Shown piece after piece: positions 9,169 to 16,579 of a stretch of DNA of 64,000 nt. Where the stretch lies: contig NZ_JAINDZ010000005.1 in the NCBI RefSeq assembly GCF_019802345.1, forward strand, positions 1 to 64,000. Reading direction: 5' to 3'. The stretch's first letter is position 1. Every line of letters starts with the position of its first letter. The stretch is from Methylosinus sp. Sm6 (lineage in GTDB: Bacteria > Pseudomonadota > Alphaproteobacteria > Rhizobiales > Beijerinckiaceae). The notes below the pieces were generated by a model. The model searched no databases, was not told the DNA's origin, and saw only the letters and a list, made by a program, of their open reading frames with translations. Made by a program: the position numbers and the translations under genes.

Positions 9169-9513
9169 ATGGAGCGCTCGAAGGATGGCTCGCAGAACAA
9201 TCGCGTCGGCAAGGCGCTCGGCATGATGGGCGTGTCGCTGTCGCTCGCAGGCGCCGCCTGCGCCGAAAGCAATCCCGTGGAAGCGTCGACTGTCCCGACC
9301 GGCAATGTGCGCGACATGGATCTTCGCGAGATCGAGCTTTTCGACGTCACCCTGGGCCAGTTCCGCATCTTCGACAGGGAAGACGCGCAGGAATCCGCGC
9401 CCGAGCTCCTGGCGCAGCGCGGCTGCGGCCGTGGTTGCGGCTGCGGCCGCGGTTGCGGTCGTGGTTGCTGCAGAGGATGTTGCAGAGGCTGTTGCAGAGG
9501 GTGTGCCGGCTGA
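9169..9513 (+). CDS. RiPP (TOMM) precursor peptide with Arg-Gly-Cys repeat core
   Basis: This 114-residue peptide starts with a basic stretch and a hydrophobic segment (GKALGMMGVSLSLAGAACAE, residues 14-33), continues with an acidic leader (REIELFDVTLGQFRIFDRED, 53-72) and ends in a 31-residue tail from residue 84. The tail holds only Arg (7), Gly (12), Cys (11) and one Ala, as RGCG, RGCGCG and three RGCC units, ending RGCAG. The next genes encode a cyclodehydratase and a thiazoline dehydrogenase, so the cysteines are the likely sites of thiazoline or thiazole formation, giving up to 11 rings. With no Ser or Thr in the tail, oxazoles are excluded there. Cleavage may follow LLAQ. The hydrophobic N-terminus resembles a signal peptide, unusual for a cytoplasmically modified peptide. 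A very strong ribosome-binding site precedes it. Confidence 0.88.
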   Translation: MERSKDGSQNNRVGKALGMMGVSLSLAGAACAESNPVEASTVPTGNVRDMDLREIELFDVTLGQFRIFDREDAQESAPELLAQRGCGRGCGCGRGCGRGCCRGCCRGCCRGCAG

Positions 9514-9537
9514 GACATCCTCGATCGTGACGACGTC

Positions 9538-9595
9538 CAGGCAGGGCGTGTCGAATCCGCGCGACATGCGAGAGGCGGCTTCAGAGCCCTGCCTG
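9538..9595 (+). terminator. Inverted repeat between precursor and modification genes
   Basis: CAGGCAGGGC at 9538-9547 and GCCCTGCCTG at 9586-9595 are exact reverse complements with a 38-nt loop. There is no T-tract. It lies in the 158-nt gap between the precursor and the cyclodehydratase gene and could act as an attenuator or mRNA stabiliser that keeps precursor transcripts more abundant than enzyme transcripts, as is common in RiPP operons. Function is inferred only from place and shape. Confidence 0.35.
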
Positions 9596-9671
9596 CGGCG
9601 AAGCGAAATGCTTGCAAATGGACCGCGCCGCGGAGCGGCTGCGACGTTGACGTCAATCGGCGGGGCGACAA

Positions 9672-11924
9672 ATGACCGGTGAGGATCCCAGACGAATTTC
9701 CGAGCAACGCGACAGCGCCGAGCGATACGACGCCGGCGTCATCCGGTTCGCGCCGAATTACTCGGTTTATGTCCTGCCTCCCGACCTCGTCTGCCTTTAT
9801 TCGGAAGACCGCAAATTCTTCCTTCAGGGCGAGCTCTATTGCGCGCTCGCCTCGCGGATCGGCGCGGGAGACTTGCAGGACGCCATCGTTCGCGAGCTTT
9901 CCCACGAATTTCCGGCCGACAAGATCGAGGAATCGTTCAAGCGTCTGTTCGACCGGCGTTTCGTCGTGCCGGTGAGCGCGGCCGACGACGCGAGCGCGGC
10001 CTATTGGGCGAGTCTCGGACTGAGACCCGAGACCGCGGCGGCGAACTTGCAGAATGTCAGCGTCGGGGTCAGGTCGCTCGGCGCGGCTGGCGCCGGCGAG
10101 CTCGAGGCTGCGTTGCGCGCATTCGGCGTTCGAATCGTCGATGGCTCGGCCGATCTGATCGTGGTGCTGGTCGACGATTATCTCGATGGCCGGCTCGCAG
10201 CGTTCAACGAGCAGCAGCTCACGCAAAAGCAAGACTGGCTGCCGGTGCAAGCGTCCGGACTTTTTCCGCTCGTTGGTCCGATCTTCAGTCCGGGAAAGAG
10301 CGCCTGCTGGACGTGCCTCGCCGACCGCATGAGAGCGAACCGCCAGGTCAAGGCGTTTCTCGATCGCAGGAACGCCCGTCGCGTCGCCGCCTCGCCGCTC
10401 GACGACAATCTGCTCGGTCACAGCGGCGTCTCGCTGGCGGCGGTCGAAATCGGCAAGGCCATCGCCAGCGGCTTTCGCACCGATCTGCATCAGCATCTCG
10501 TGAGCCTCGATCTCTTGGGCTCGACGCTCGTCAGGCACTATGTGCCGGCGCGGCCTCAGTGTCCGTCCTGCGGCGCAAAGGAGCTGCGCGACCCGGCGCG
10601 CCCGCCGGCGCCGATCCGGCTGCGCGCGGGCGGAAAGCTCGTGATGACGAGCGGCGGCTACCGCTCCGTGCCGCCGTCCGAGACGGTCGCTCGCTTCCGC
10701 AAGCATGTGAGCGCCTTGACGGGCGTCGTGTCTCGGCTCGACCGAATCGAGAGCGAGCAGCCCCTGGATTTCAGCTATTTCGCGAAGCACAATTTTTCGC
10801 CGAATCCGGAAAGCTTCGAGGCGCTGCAAGCGGGTCTGGTCGGAGACAGCCACGGCAAGGGCAGCAGCTGCGAGCAAGGGCAAGCGAGCGCCCTCATGGA
10901 GGCCATCGAACGCTATTGCGGGATATTCCAAGGCGACGAGATCAGGACGACGCGCAGCTTTGCGGATTTCGCCGCGGGCGAGGCGATCCCTCCCAATGAT
11001 ATTCAGCTGTTCAGCGAAGGCCAGCACGCGCGTGCGGCGGACGAGGGCTGGTGCGCCGACGGCGTTCCCCGCCGCTTCGATCCCGCGGCCGCAATCGAGT
11101 GGTCGCCAGTCTGGTCCCTGCGTGACGAGCGCTTCAAGCACATTCCGACAAGCTTGTTGTATTTTTTCCACAACGCCGGTCCCGACGACCTCATTGCCGA
11201 CTCGAATGGCTGCGCCGCCGGCAACACGCTCGAGGAAGCGATTCTCCAGGGTTTTCTCGAGCTCGTCGAGCGCGACGCCTACGCGATCTGGTGGTACAAT
11301 CGCCTGCGGCGTCCGAGGATCGATCTCGAGAGTCTCGGCGACAATTATATCCGCGATCTGCAGGCGCATTTCGCCGCGATGGGCCGGCGGCTGTGGGCGC
11401 TGGACGTGACCAGCGATCTCGGCGTTCCGGTCGTCGTCGCCGTCGCGCATTGGATGGAAGACGGACGAGAGCGCATCGAAGTCGCAGCCGGCGCGCATTT
11501 CGATTTGCGGATCGCGGCGCTGCGGGCCTTGACCGAGATCAATCAGTTCATGGCGATCGAGCGGATGATGGGACGGCCCGGCGATCGGATCGATCCATTG
11601 CCGTTGCAGGAACACGTCTATCTCATGCCCGATGGAACGGCTTCCTTGCGGCGGCGGCAGAGCCAGAAATTCGCGAGCCTCGATCGACGCGAGCAGGTTC
11701 TGGCCTGCGTGAAGCTCGTCGAGCGTCACGGCCATGATTTCCTCGTTCTCGATCAGACCCGTCCCGACATCGAGGTTCCGGTCGTCCGCGTCATCGTTCC
11801 CGGACTGCGGCATTTCTATCGTCGCTTTGCGCCCGGCCGACTCTATGACGCGCCGCTCGCTCTCGGGCTGCGCCGGCGGCGCCTGGTCGAAGCCGAGCTC
11901 AATCCGCTCCATCCGATCATGTGA
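9672..11924 (+). CDS. Fused TOMM cyclodehydratase (E1-like partner plus YcaO domain)
   Basis: This enzyme should bind the precursor leader and convert core cysteines to thiazolines using ATP. The first 300 residues or so form the E1-like/Ocin-ThiF partner (C protein) with two zinc-site pairs, CWTC near residue 214 and CPSC near 297. The rest is the YcaO domain (D protein), with the ATP-site segments SHGKGSSCEQGQASALMEAI near residues 393-412 and SNGCAAGNTLEEAILQGFLE near 512-531, followed by LVERDAYAIWW. The 750-residue length fits a natural C-D fusion such as those of cyanobactin pathways. The C-terminus reads NPLHPIM, a Pro-spaced tail reminiscent of but not identical to the PxPxP end of many azoline-forming YcaO proteins. 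It lies 158 nt after the precursor. Confidence 0.93.
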   Translation: MTGEDPRRISEQRDSAERYDAGVIRFAPNYSVYVLPPDLVCLYSEDRKFFLQGELYCALASRIGAGDLQDAIVRELSHEFPADKIEESFKRLFDRRFVVPVSAADDASAAYWASLGLRPETAAANLQNVSVGVRSLGAAGAGELEAALRAFGVRIVDGSADLIVVLVDDYLDGRLAAFNEQQLTQKQDWLPVQASGLFPLVGPIFSPGKSACWTCLADRMRANRQVKAFLDRRNARRVAASPLDDNLLGHSGVSLAAVEIGKAIASGFRTDLHQHLVSLDLLGSTLVRHYVPARPQCPSCGAKELRDPARPPAPIRLRAGGKLVMTSGGYRSVPPSETVARFRKHVSALTGVVSRLDRIESEQPLDFSYFAKHNFSPNPESFEALQAGLVGDSHGKGSSCEQGQASALMEAIERYCGIFQGDEIRTTRSFADFAAGEAIPPNDIQLFSEGQHARAADEGWCADGVPRRFDPAAAIEWSPVWSLRDERFKHIPTSLLYFFHNAGPDDLIADSNGCAAGNTLEEAILQGFLELVERDAYAIWWYNRLRRPRIDLESLGDNYIRDLQAHFAAMGRRLWALDVTSDLGVPVVVAVAHWMEDGRERIEVAAGAHFDLRIAALRALTEINQFMAIERMMGRPGDRIDPLPLQEHVYLMPDGTASLRRRQSQKFASLDRREQVLACVKLVERHGHDFLVLDQTRPDIEVPVVRVIVPGLRHFYRRFAPGRLYDAPLALGLRRRRLVEAELNPLHPIM

Positions 11925-11944
11925 GCTTGCCGATCATGTGAGCT
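11913..11944 (+). repeat. 17-bp tandem duplication over the cyclodehydratase stop codon
   Basis: CCGATCATGTGAGCT occurs at 11913-11927 and again at 11930-11944, 17 nt apart. The first copy contains the stop codon of the cyclodehydratase gene. This looks like a recent replication-slippage event. Confidence 0.8.
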
Positions 11945-11971
11945 CGCGCAAAACCACCCCGAGCCGCCAGC

Positions 11972-13369
11972 ATGCTCTTCGCCCGATTGAATCCTCATGT
12001 CTCGCTCGAACGAGCGGACGACAATTTGCGGGCCGTCGTCGATGGCCGAGCCATCGGTCTCGGACGATTCGGCGCAGACGCCGCAGTGCGCTCGGCCGAG
12101 CTGAAAGCGGGATTGCCGCTCGAAACATGCGGCGAGGATGGCGCGGGAGACATCGCCGAGCTGGTTCGGCGGCTATCGTCATGCGGTTTGTTGGAATATC
12201 GTCTCGCCCGCGCGGACGGAGGCGGCGATCTCGCTGTCGTCGAGCCGCAACTTCGCGATTACGTCCCGCGAACGCCGGCGCTCGGCGACGGTGCGCTCGC
12301 GCTCTCCCGCTTCGCCTATTTGCGGCGACGCGGCGCCGACATCGTGCTCGAATCGCCCCGCTCGCCCGCCTTGTTCAGGCTTTGCGATCCGGGCGTCGCC
12401 GCCATGCTCGCAAGCCTCGCCGAACCGAAAGCGGCGCAGCAGCTGCGTCGCGATCATGGCGGCCTCATATCCGAATTGCTCGCCATGCTCGTCGACTGCC
12501 GGATCGTGTTCGCGCTCGGCTCGGAGGGCGGCAAAGGATTGCGGTCCAACGAGGGGGAACCCGATCTCGTTCTGTGGGATTTTCACGATCTTGTGTTCCA
12601 CGCCCGCAGCACGACCGGGCGACACGCCAATCCATCGGGCGGCAGATACGCCTATGCGCATGTGATGGAGATGCCGCCGGCGGTCAGGCCCGCCTGGCCG
12701 GGAGAGGCGATCGACCTGCGCGGCGTGCTCGGCTCGCAGGAGTCATCCACGGCGTCGTCCTTCGCGACATTGCTGCGTCGGCGACATTCGACGCGCGGCT
12801 TCGACGACCGGCGTCCGATCACATTATCGGAGCTGTCGCGCTTTCTCGACGCGACTGCGCGCGTCCAATCAATGGAGCGGGTCAGAGAAGCGGACGGGTC
12901 CGAAATGGAGTTCACGTCGCGACCCTATCCTTCCGGCGGCGCGAGCTATGAGCTGGAGCTCTATCTGGCGGTCGCCAAATGCGAGGGATTGCCGTCGGGC
13001 TTTTATCATTACGACGCGGCGCGTCACGCCGTCACGCCGATCGAGGCGAGAGCGGACCATCTGCGAGCGATGCTGGCCGGCGCTCAGCATCACCTCGACG
13101 CGCCGACCACGCCGCAGATCGTCATCACGATAGCGGCGCGCTTCGGCCGCGTGTCGTGGAAATACAGCGCGATCGCTTATGCGCTGACGTTGAAGCACGT
13201 CGGCGTCCTGATGCAGAGCTTCTATCTCATGGCGACCGAGATGGAGCTCGGGGCTTGTGCGGTCGGCGCCGTGGATATCGATTTGTTCGCGCGAATGACC
13301 GGCGTCGAATTCCATATCGAGGGCTCGGTCGGACAGATAGCGATCGGCCGCGGCCTCGCCGGCGAGTGA
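11972..13369 (+). CDS. SagB-type FMN dehydrogenase of the RiPP locus
   Basis: SagB/ThcOx-type enzymes are nitroreductase-fold, FMN-dependent dehydrogenases that oxidise thiazolines or oxazolines to thiazoles or oxazoles. The C-terminal half (from about residue 265) is the nitroreductase domain: LLRRRHSTRGFDDRRPITLS, PSGGASYELELYLAV, then WKYSAIAYALTLKHVGVLMQ and GACAVGAVDIDLFARMTGVE. The N-terminal 250 residues are the extension usual for TOMM dehydrogenases. At 465 residues the size fits. It begins 47 nt after the cyclodehydratase gene on the same strand, so co-expression is likely. It predicts that at least some azolines of the product are aromatised. Confidence 0.9.
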   Translation: MLFARLNPHVSLERADDNLRAVVDGRAIGLGRFGADAAVRSAELKAGLPLETCGEDGAGDIAELVRRLSSCGLLEYRLARADGGGDLAVVEPQLRDYVPRTPALGDGALALSRFAYLRRRGADIVLESPRSPALFRLCDPGVAAMLASLAEPKAAQQLRRDHGGLISELLAMLVDCRIVFALGSEGGKGLRSNEGEPDLVLWDFHDLVFHARSTTGRHANPSGGRYAYAHVMEMPPAVRPAWPGEAIDLRGVLGSQESSTASSFATLLRRRHSTRGFDDRRPITLSELSRFLDATARVQSMERVREADGSEMEFTSRPYPSGGASYELELYLAVAKCEGLPSGFYHYDAARHAVTPIEARADHLRAMLAGAQHHLDAPTTPQIVITIAARFGRVSWKYSAIAYALTLKHVGVLMQSFYLMATEMELGACAVGAVDIDLFARMTGVEFHIEGSVGQIAIGRGLAGE

Positions 13370-13406
13370 GCCGATCGGCAAAGGGAAGCGCTCGGAGCCG
13401 CTGATC

Positions 13407-14990
13407 ATGAGCCATGCGACGCGGCGCGACATTGTGATCGGCTGCGGCGCGAGCGTCGTCGCAGCCATGGCCCCGGCTGAACGGGCTCGCGCGGCGCCGG
13501 CGCAGCAGACCGCCTCCATGCCCGATCGCGAGTGGGATTTTTGCACGGCGAAGGAGCTCGTGGCTGCGTTGCGGGCGCGCAAAATTTCGGCGCTGGAGCT
13601 GACCGAGCGCATGATCGCGCGCATCGAGGCTCTGGACCGCCGGATCAATGCGGTCGTGGTCCGCGACTTCGATCGCGCGCGCGACGCGGCCAGGCGCGCC
13701 GATGTCGCGCTCGATCGCGGCGAGACGCGCGCGCTGCTCGGCGTTCCCGTCACCGTCAAGGAATCCTTCAATATCGCCGGACTGCCGACGAGCTGGGGTT
13801 TTCCGCGATACGCGCGCTTCACGCCTCGGCAAGACGCCCTGGTCGTCGCTCGCGCGAAGAGCGCCGGCGCGATCATTCTCGGCAAGACCAATGTGCCGGT
13901 CGCGCTGAGCGATTGGCAGACTCACAACGAGATCTACGGCGCAACCAATAATCCCTGGGACCTGCGCCGCACGCCGGGCGGCTCCTCGGGCGGCTCGGCT
14001 GCGGCGCTCGCGGCCGGCTTCGGGCCGCTGTCGCTCGGATCGGACCTCGGCGGCTCGCTGCGCGCGCCGGCCCATTACTGCGGCGTTTACGCGCACAGGC
14101 CGACGCCGGGCCTCATCCCGCGGCGCGGGCATGTTCCGCCGGGCGTTCCGCCGCTTCCGCGCGACAGCGATCTCGCCGTCATCGGCCCCATGGCGAGATG
14201 CGCGAGCGATCTCGGGCTCGCGCTCGATGTGCTCGCCGGCCCGGACGAGGAGCGCGCCGGCGTCGGCTATAAATTGGCCCTGCCCGAGGCGCGGCATCGG
14301 GAGCTCGGGCGCTTCCGTGTGCTGGTCATCGACACGCACCCGCTCACGCCGACGGCGAGCGTGGTGAGAGCGGCGCTCGCGCGGCTCTCGCAACGGCTCG
14401 CAGGCGCCGGCGTGACGCTCGCGCACGCCAGCCCTTTGCTCCCGGACCTCGCCGAATCGGCGCGGGTCTACATGCGTCTCCTTTATTCACTCTGGGGAGG
14501 CGAGCTGCCGCCTCGCACTTACGCTCAGCTGCGCAGAACCGCCGCAGCGCTGTCGCCGCGCGACCGGAGCCTCGCGGCCGAGCGCATGCGCGGCGCGGTG
14601 ATCGATCATCGCGATTGGCTCGCGGCCGACGAGGCGCGGCTCCGGCTGCAACGGCAGTGGAGCGAAGTGTTTCGCGAGTGGGACATTGTGCTCTGCCCCG
14701 CTGCGCCCACGCCGGCGTTTCCGCACGACCGCTCGACTCCGATCGCATCGCGGCGTCTCGACATCGACGGCAAGTCCTGGTCCTATCTCGATGCGCAGCT
14801 CGCTTGGGCGGAGCTCGCCACGACGCCCGGCCTGCCCGCGACCGTGGCGCCGATCGACCACGCGCCGTCCGGGCTGCCGATCGGCGCGCAAATTCTCGGC
14901 CCATATCTCGAGGACCGCACGACGATCGCGTTCGCCGAGCTCCTCGAACGGGAGTTCGGCGGGTTCACGCCGCCGCCGGGCTATGTTTGA
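13407..14990 (+). CDS. Amidase-signature family hydrolase with Tat-like signal
   Basis: Amidase-signature enzymes hydrolyse amides with a Ser-cisSer-Lys triad. Here the Lys is in VTVKESFNIAG (about residue 117), the Gly/Ser-rich signature is GGSSGGSAAALAAGFG (about 191-206) and the nucleophile region is LGSDLGGSLRAP. The N-terminus, TRRDIVIGCGASVVAAMAP followed by an Ala-rich stretch, looks like a twin-arginine signal, so the enzyme is probably periplasmic. It has 527 residues. It lies 37 nt after the dehydrogenase gene and may belong to the RiPP operon, perhaps for leader removal or self-protection; that role is speculative since amidase-signature enzymes usually act on small amides. Confidence 0.88.
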   Translation: MSHATRRDIVIGCGASVVAAMAPAERARAAPAQQTASMPDREWDFCTAKELVAALRARKISALELTERMIARIEALDRRINAVVVRDFDRARDAARRADVALDRGETRALLGVPVTVKESFNIAGLPTSWGFPRYARFTPRQDALVVARAKSAGAIILGKTNVPVALSDWQTHNEIYGATNNPWDLRRTPGGSSGGSAAALAAGFGPLSLGSDLGGSLRAPAHYCGVYAHRPTPGLIPRRGHVPPGVPPLPRDSDLAVIGPMARCASDLGLALDVLAGPDEERAGVGYKLALPEARHRELGRFRVLVIDTHPLTPTASVVRAALARLSQRLAGAGVTLAHASPLLPDLAESARVYMRLLYSLWGGELPPRTYAQLRRTAAALSPRDRSLAAERMRGAVIDHRDWLAADEARLRLQRQWSEVFREWDIVLCPAAPTPAFPHDRSTPIASRRLDIDGKSWSYLDAQLAWAELATTPGLPATVAPIDHAPSGLPIGAQILGPYLEDRTTIAFAELLEREFGGFTPPPGYV

Positions 14991-15001
14991 ACCGCTCGCG
15001 A

Positions 15002-15796
15002 TCACTCGGAGGCTTTTGTCGAGCCGCGGTTCGGATGCGGCCCAAGATCGGCGGTTTCGTCTATGTCCGTCGACGACGCCCGTCGAATGTCGAATTGAAC
15101 GGATCTCGCCGATCTCGCGGCGACGGAGAGGCGGTGTCCGCGGGCGACGAGGATGGACGAGAAGCGCCACAGCGACGGCTCCGCCGGCGCGGCGTCGGGC
15201 AGGTCGATGCGGATGGGATCGAGCGAGAAGGCGAAACGGTCGAAAGCCAGCGAGAGGCCGTCGCCGCGCGCCTTCACATAGGCCTCTTTCAAGGTCCAGA
15301 GTTGGAAGAAGGCCGCGGCGCGCCGCTCCTCGGCGAGGGATTCGAGCAGCGCGACCTCCGCCCCGGCGAAATAGCTCCGGGCCAGCGCCAGGAGATCGAT
15401 GTCGCGATGTGTCCCTTCGATGTCGACGCCGACGGGACGCCCGCTCGTCACGGCGCAGGCGACCGCGCCATCCGTGTGGGAGAGGTTGAACTCGAGCGCG
15501 CGCCGGCCCATGGCGGGATCGAGCGACGGCTTGCCGTTCGGCTGATCGACGAAGCGCCAGATCTCCGGCGGGCCGCCGAGCGCGCGCGACAGCATCGCGC
15601 GTGTGAGCGCATGCGCCGCGATATAGGCGCGACGGTCGCGCGCGTGATAGAAACGCGCGGCGCGGGCGCGCTCCGTCGGGTCGAGGCATTCGAGCCAACG
15701 CCTTTCATGGGGCTCGGCGACCTCGGCGAGGTCGAGCCAGCGCACCTGCACGGCGTCGGCGGCGTCCTGATTCGTCGGCGTCTCTCCGCTCGCCAA
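15002..15796 (-). CDS. 4'-phosphopantetheinyl transferase, Sfp type
   Basis: The enzyme moves the phosphopantetheine arm of coenzyme A onto a carrier-protein serine. Sfp-type motifs are visible: a KPSLDPAMGRRALEFNLSHT stretch (residues 89-108), GVDIE near 123-127 and FFQLWTLKEAYVKARGDGLS near 162-181. The 264-residue size fits the Sfp class. No ATG is available at the 5' end; the start chosen is a TTG at 15796 preceded by GGAAGGAGCGG, a good ribosome-binding site. The gene faces the amidase gene, with 11 nt between their ends. No carrier protein, NRPS or PKS gene is in the window, so its partner lies elsewhere. Confidence 0.9.
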   Translation of the reverse strand: MASGETPTNQDAADAVQVRWLDLAEVAEPHERRWLECLDPTERARAARFYHARDRRAYIAAHALTRAMLSRALGGPPEIWRFVDQPNGKPSLDPAMGRRALEFNLSHTDGAVACAVTSGRPVGVDIEGTHRDIDLLALARSYFAGAEVALLESLAEERRAAAFFQLWTLKEAYVKARGDGLSLAFDRFAFSLDPIRIDLPDAAPAEPSLWRFSSILVARGHRLSVAARSARSVQFDIRRASSTDIDETADLGPHPNRGSTKASE

Positions 15797-16176
15797 GCTG
15801 CGCCGCTCCTTCCTGCTCCGCCGCCGTCCGCAGGCGGACCTCCTCGAAGATTTATCCCGATGACCAGGCGCTGGCCATCATTCTGTTCCGGAGAGCGAGC
15901 CTGAAGTAGAGCCGCGGCGCGATCGTCGCGCCGATCGAGCGGCGGGCGATAGTCATCCGATCCGATTCGAGCTAGGCTGCCGCCGGCGCGCGAGGGCTCC
16001 GACGGAACAGATTCGCCGGGGAGCGCTCGCGGAGCGTGATATGCTTGTTTCTCCTGTGTTGTTTGTCATCGTGAAGCGTTCGAGCCGGCGCTCTGGCGAC
16101 AGCGCGCGAGACGTTCGAGCCACCGCTCGCAAACGAAGGTCTTCGGGCTTTCGAATCCGCCCGCTGCGACCGGGCC
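15797..16176. other. Gene-free gap with the probable CRISPR leader
   Basis: No convincing gene is visible. The stretch around 16035-16080 (ATATGCTTGTTTCTCCTGTG onward) is clearly richer in A and T than its surroundings and lies upstream of the first intact CRISPR repeat, as a leader would. The last 100 nt before the array are GC-rich again. Confidence 0.4.
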
Positions 16177-16579
16177 GCCTTTCCGGGCCTCACGGCCCGG
16201 ACCTCATTGAAGCGAGGCTAGAAAGCGCCGCGATGATGAAAGGCAATGAGCCTTTCCGGGCCTCACGGCCCGGACCTCATTGAAGCTTCACGGCCCTGCT
16301 CGTCGGCAACGGCTATGAGCTGGCCTTTCCGGGCCTCACGGCCCGGACCTCATTGAAGCGCTCTCTGGCCGCTCGACGCCGGCAGAGCCGCGAAAGCCTT
16401 TCCGGGCCTCACGGCCCGGACCTCATTGAAGCTTCGTCAGCAATTCCGAGGTTGGCGCCGGCTCGCTGGCCTTTCCGGGCCTCACGGCCCGGACCTCATT
16501 GAAGCGATTGATAACGCTGTGAGACAGTGTGCGCCGACGCGCGCCTTTCCCGGCCTCACGCCCCCTCCATCGCCTCCAG
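16177..16579 (+). CRISPR. Small CRISPR array without cas genes
   Basis: Five identical repeats of about 36-37 nt start at 16177, 16250, 16323, 16396 and 16469, an exact 73-nt period, and a decayed sixth starts at 16543. Each repeat contains CCGGGCCTCACGGCCCGG, a perfect 7-bp stem with a TCAC loop, and ends CCTCATTGAAGC, resembling the ATTGAAA(C/G) 3' handle of type I repeats. The five spacers are all different and 36-37 nt long (16214-16249, 16287-16322, 16360-16395, 16433-16468, 16506-16542). The decayed last repeat places the leader on the left. No cas gene lies in the window, so any function needs Cas proteins from elsewhere. Confidence 0.95.

Noticed and set aside
9305..9682. Alternative plus-strand frame with Ala/Val-rich repeats overlapping the precursor
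   Set aside because: It is the precursor's repeat DNA in another frame; it has no ribosome-binding site and lacks the acidic leader found in the chosen frame.
9105..11912. 935-codon minus-strand frame opposite the cyclodehydratase gene
   Set aside because: It is the antisense of a gene with clear YcaO motifs, covers the promoter and precursor, and has no domain pattern of its own.
16041..16283. 80-codon plus-strand frame reading into the CRISPR array
   Set aside because: It is made largely of leader and repeat DNA and has no motif.
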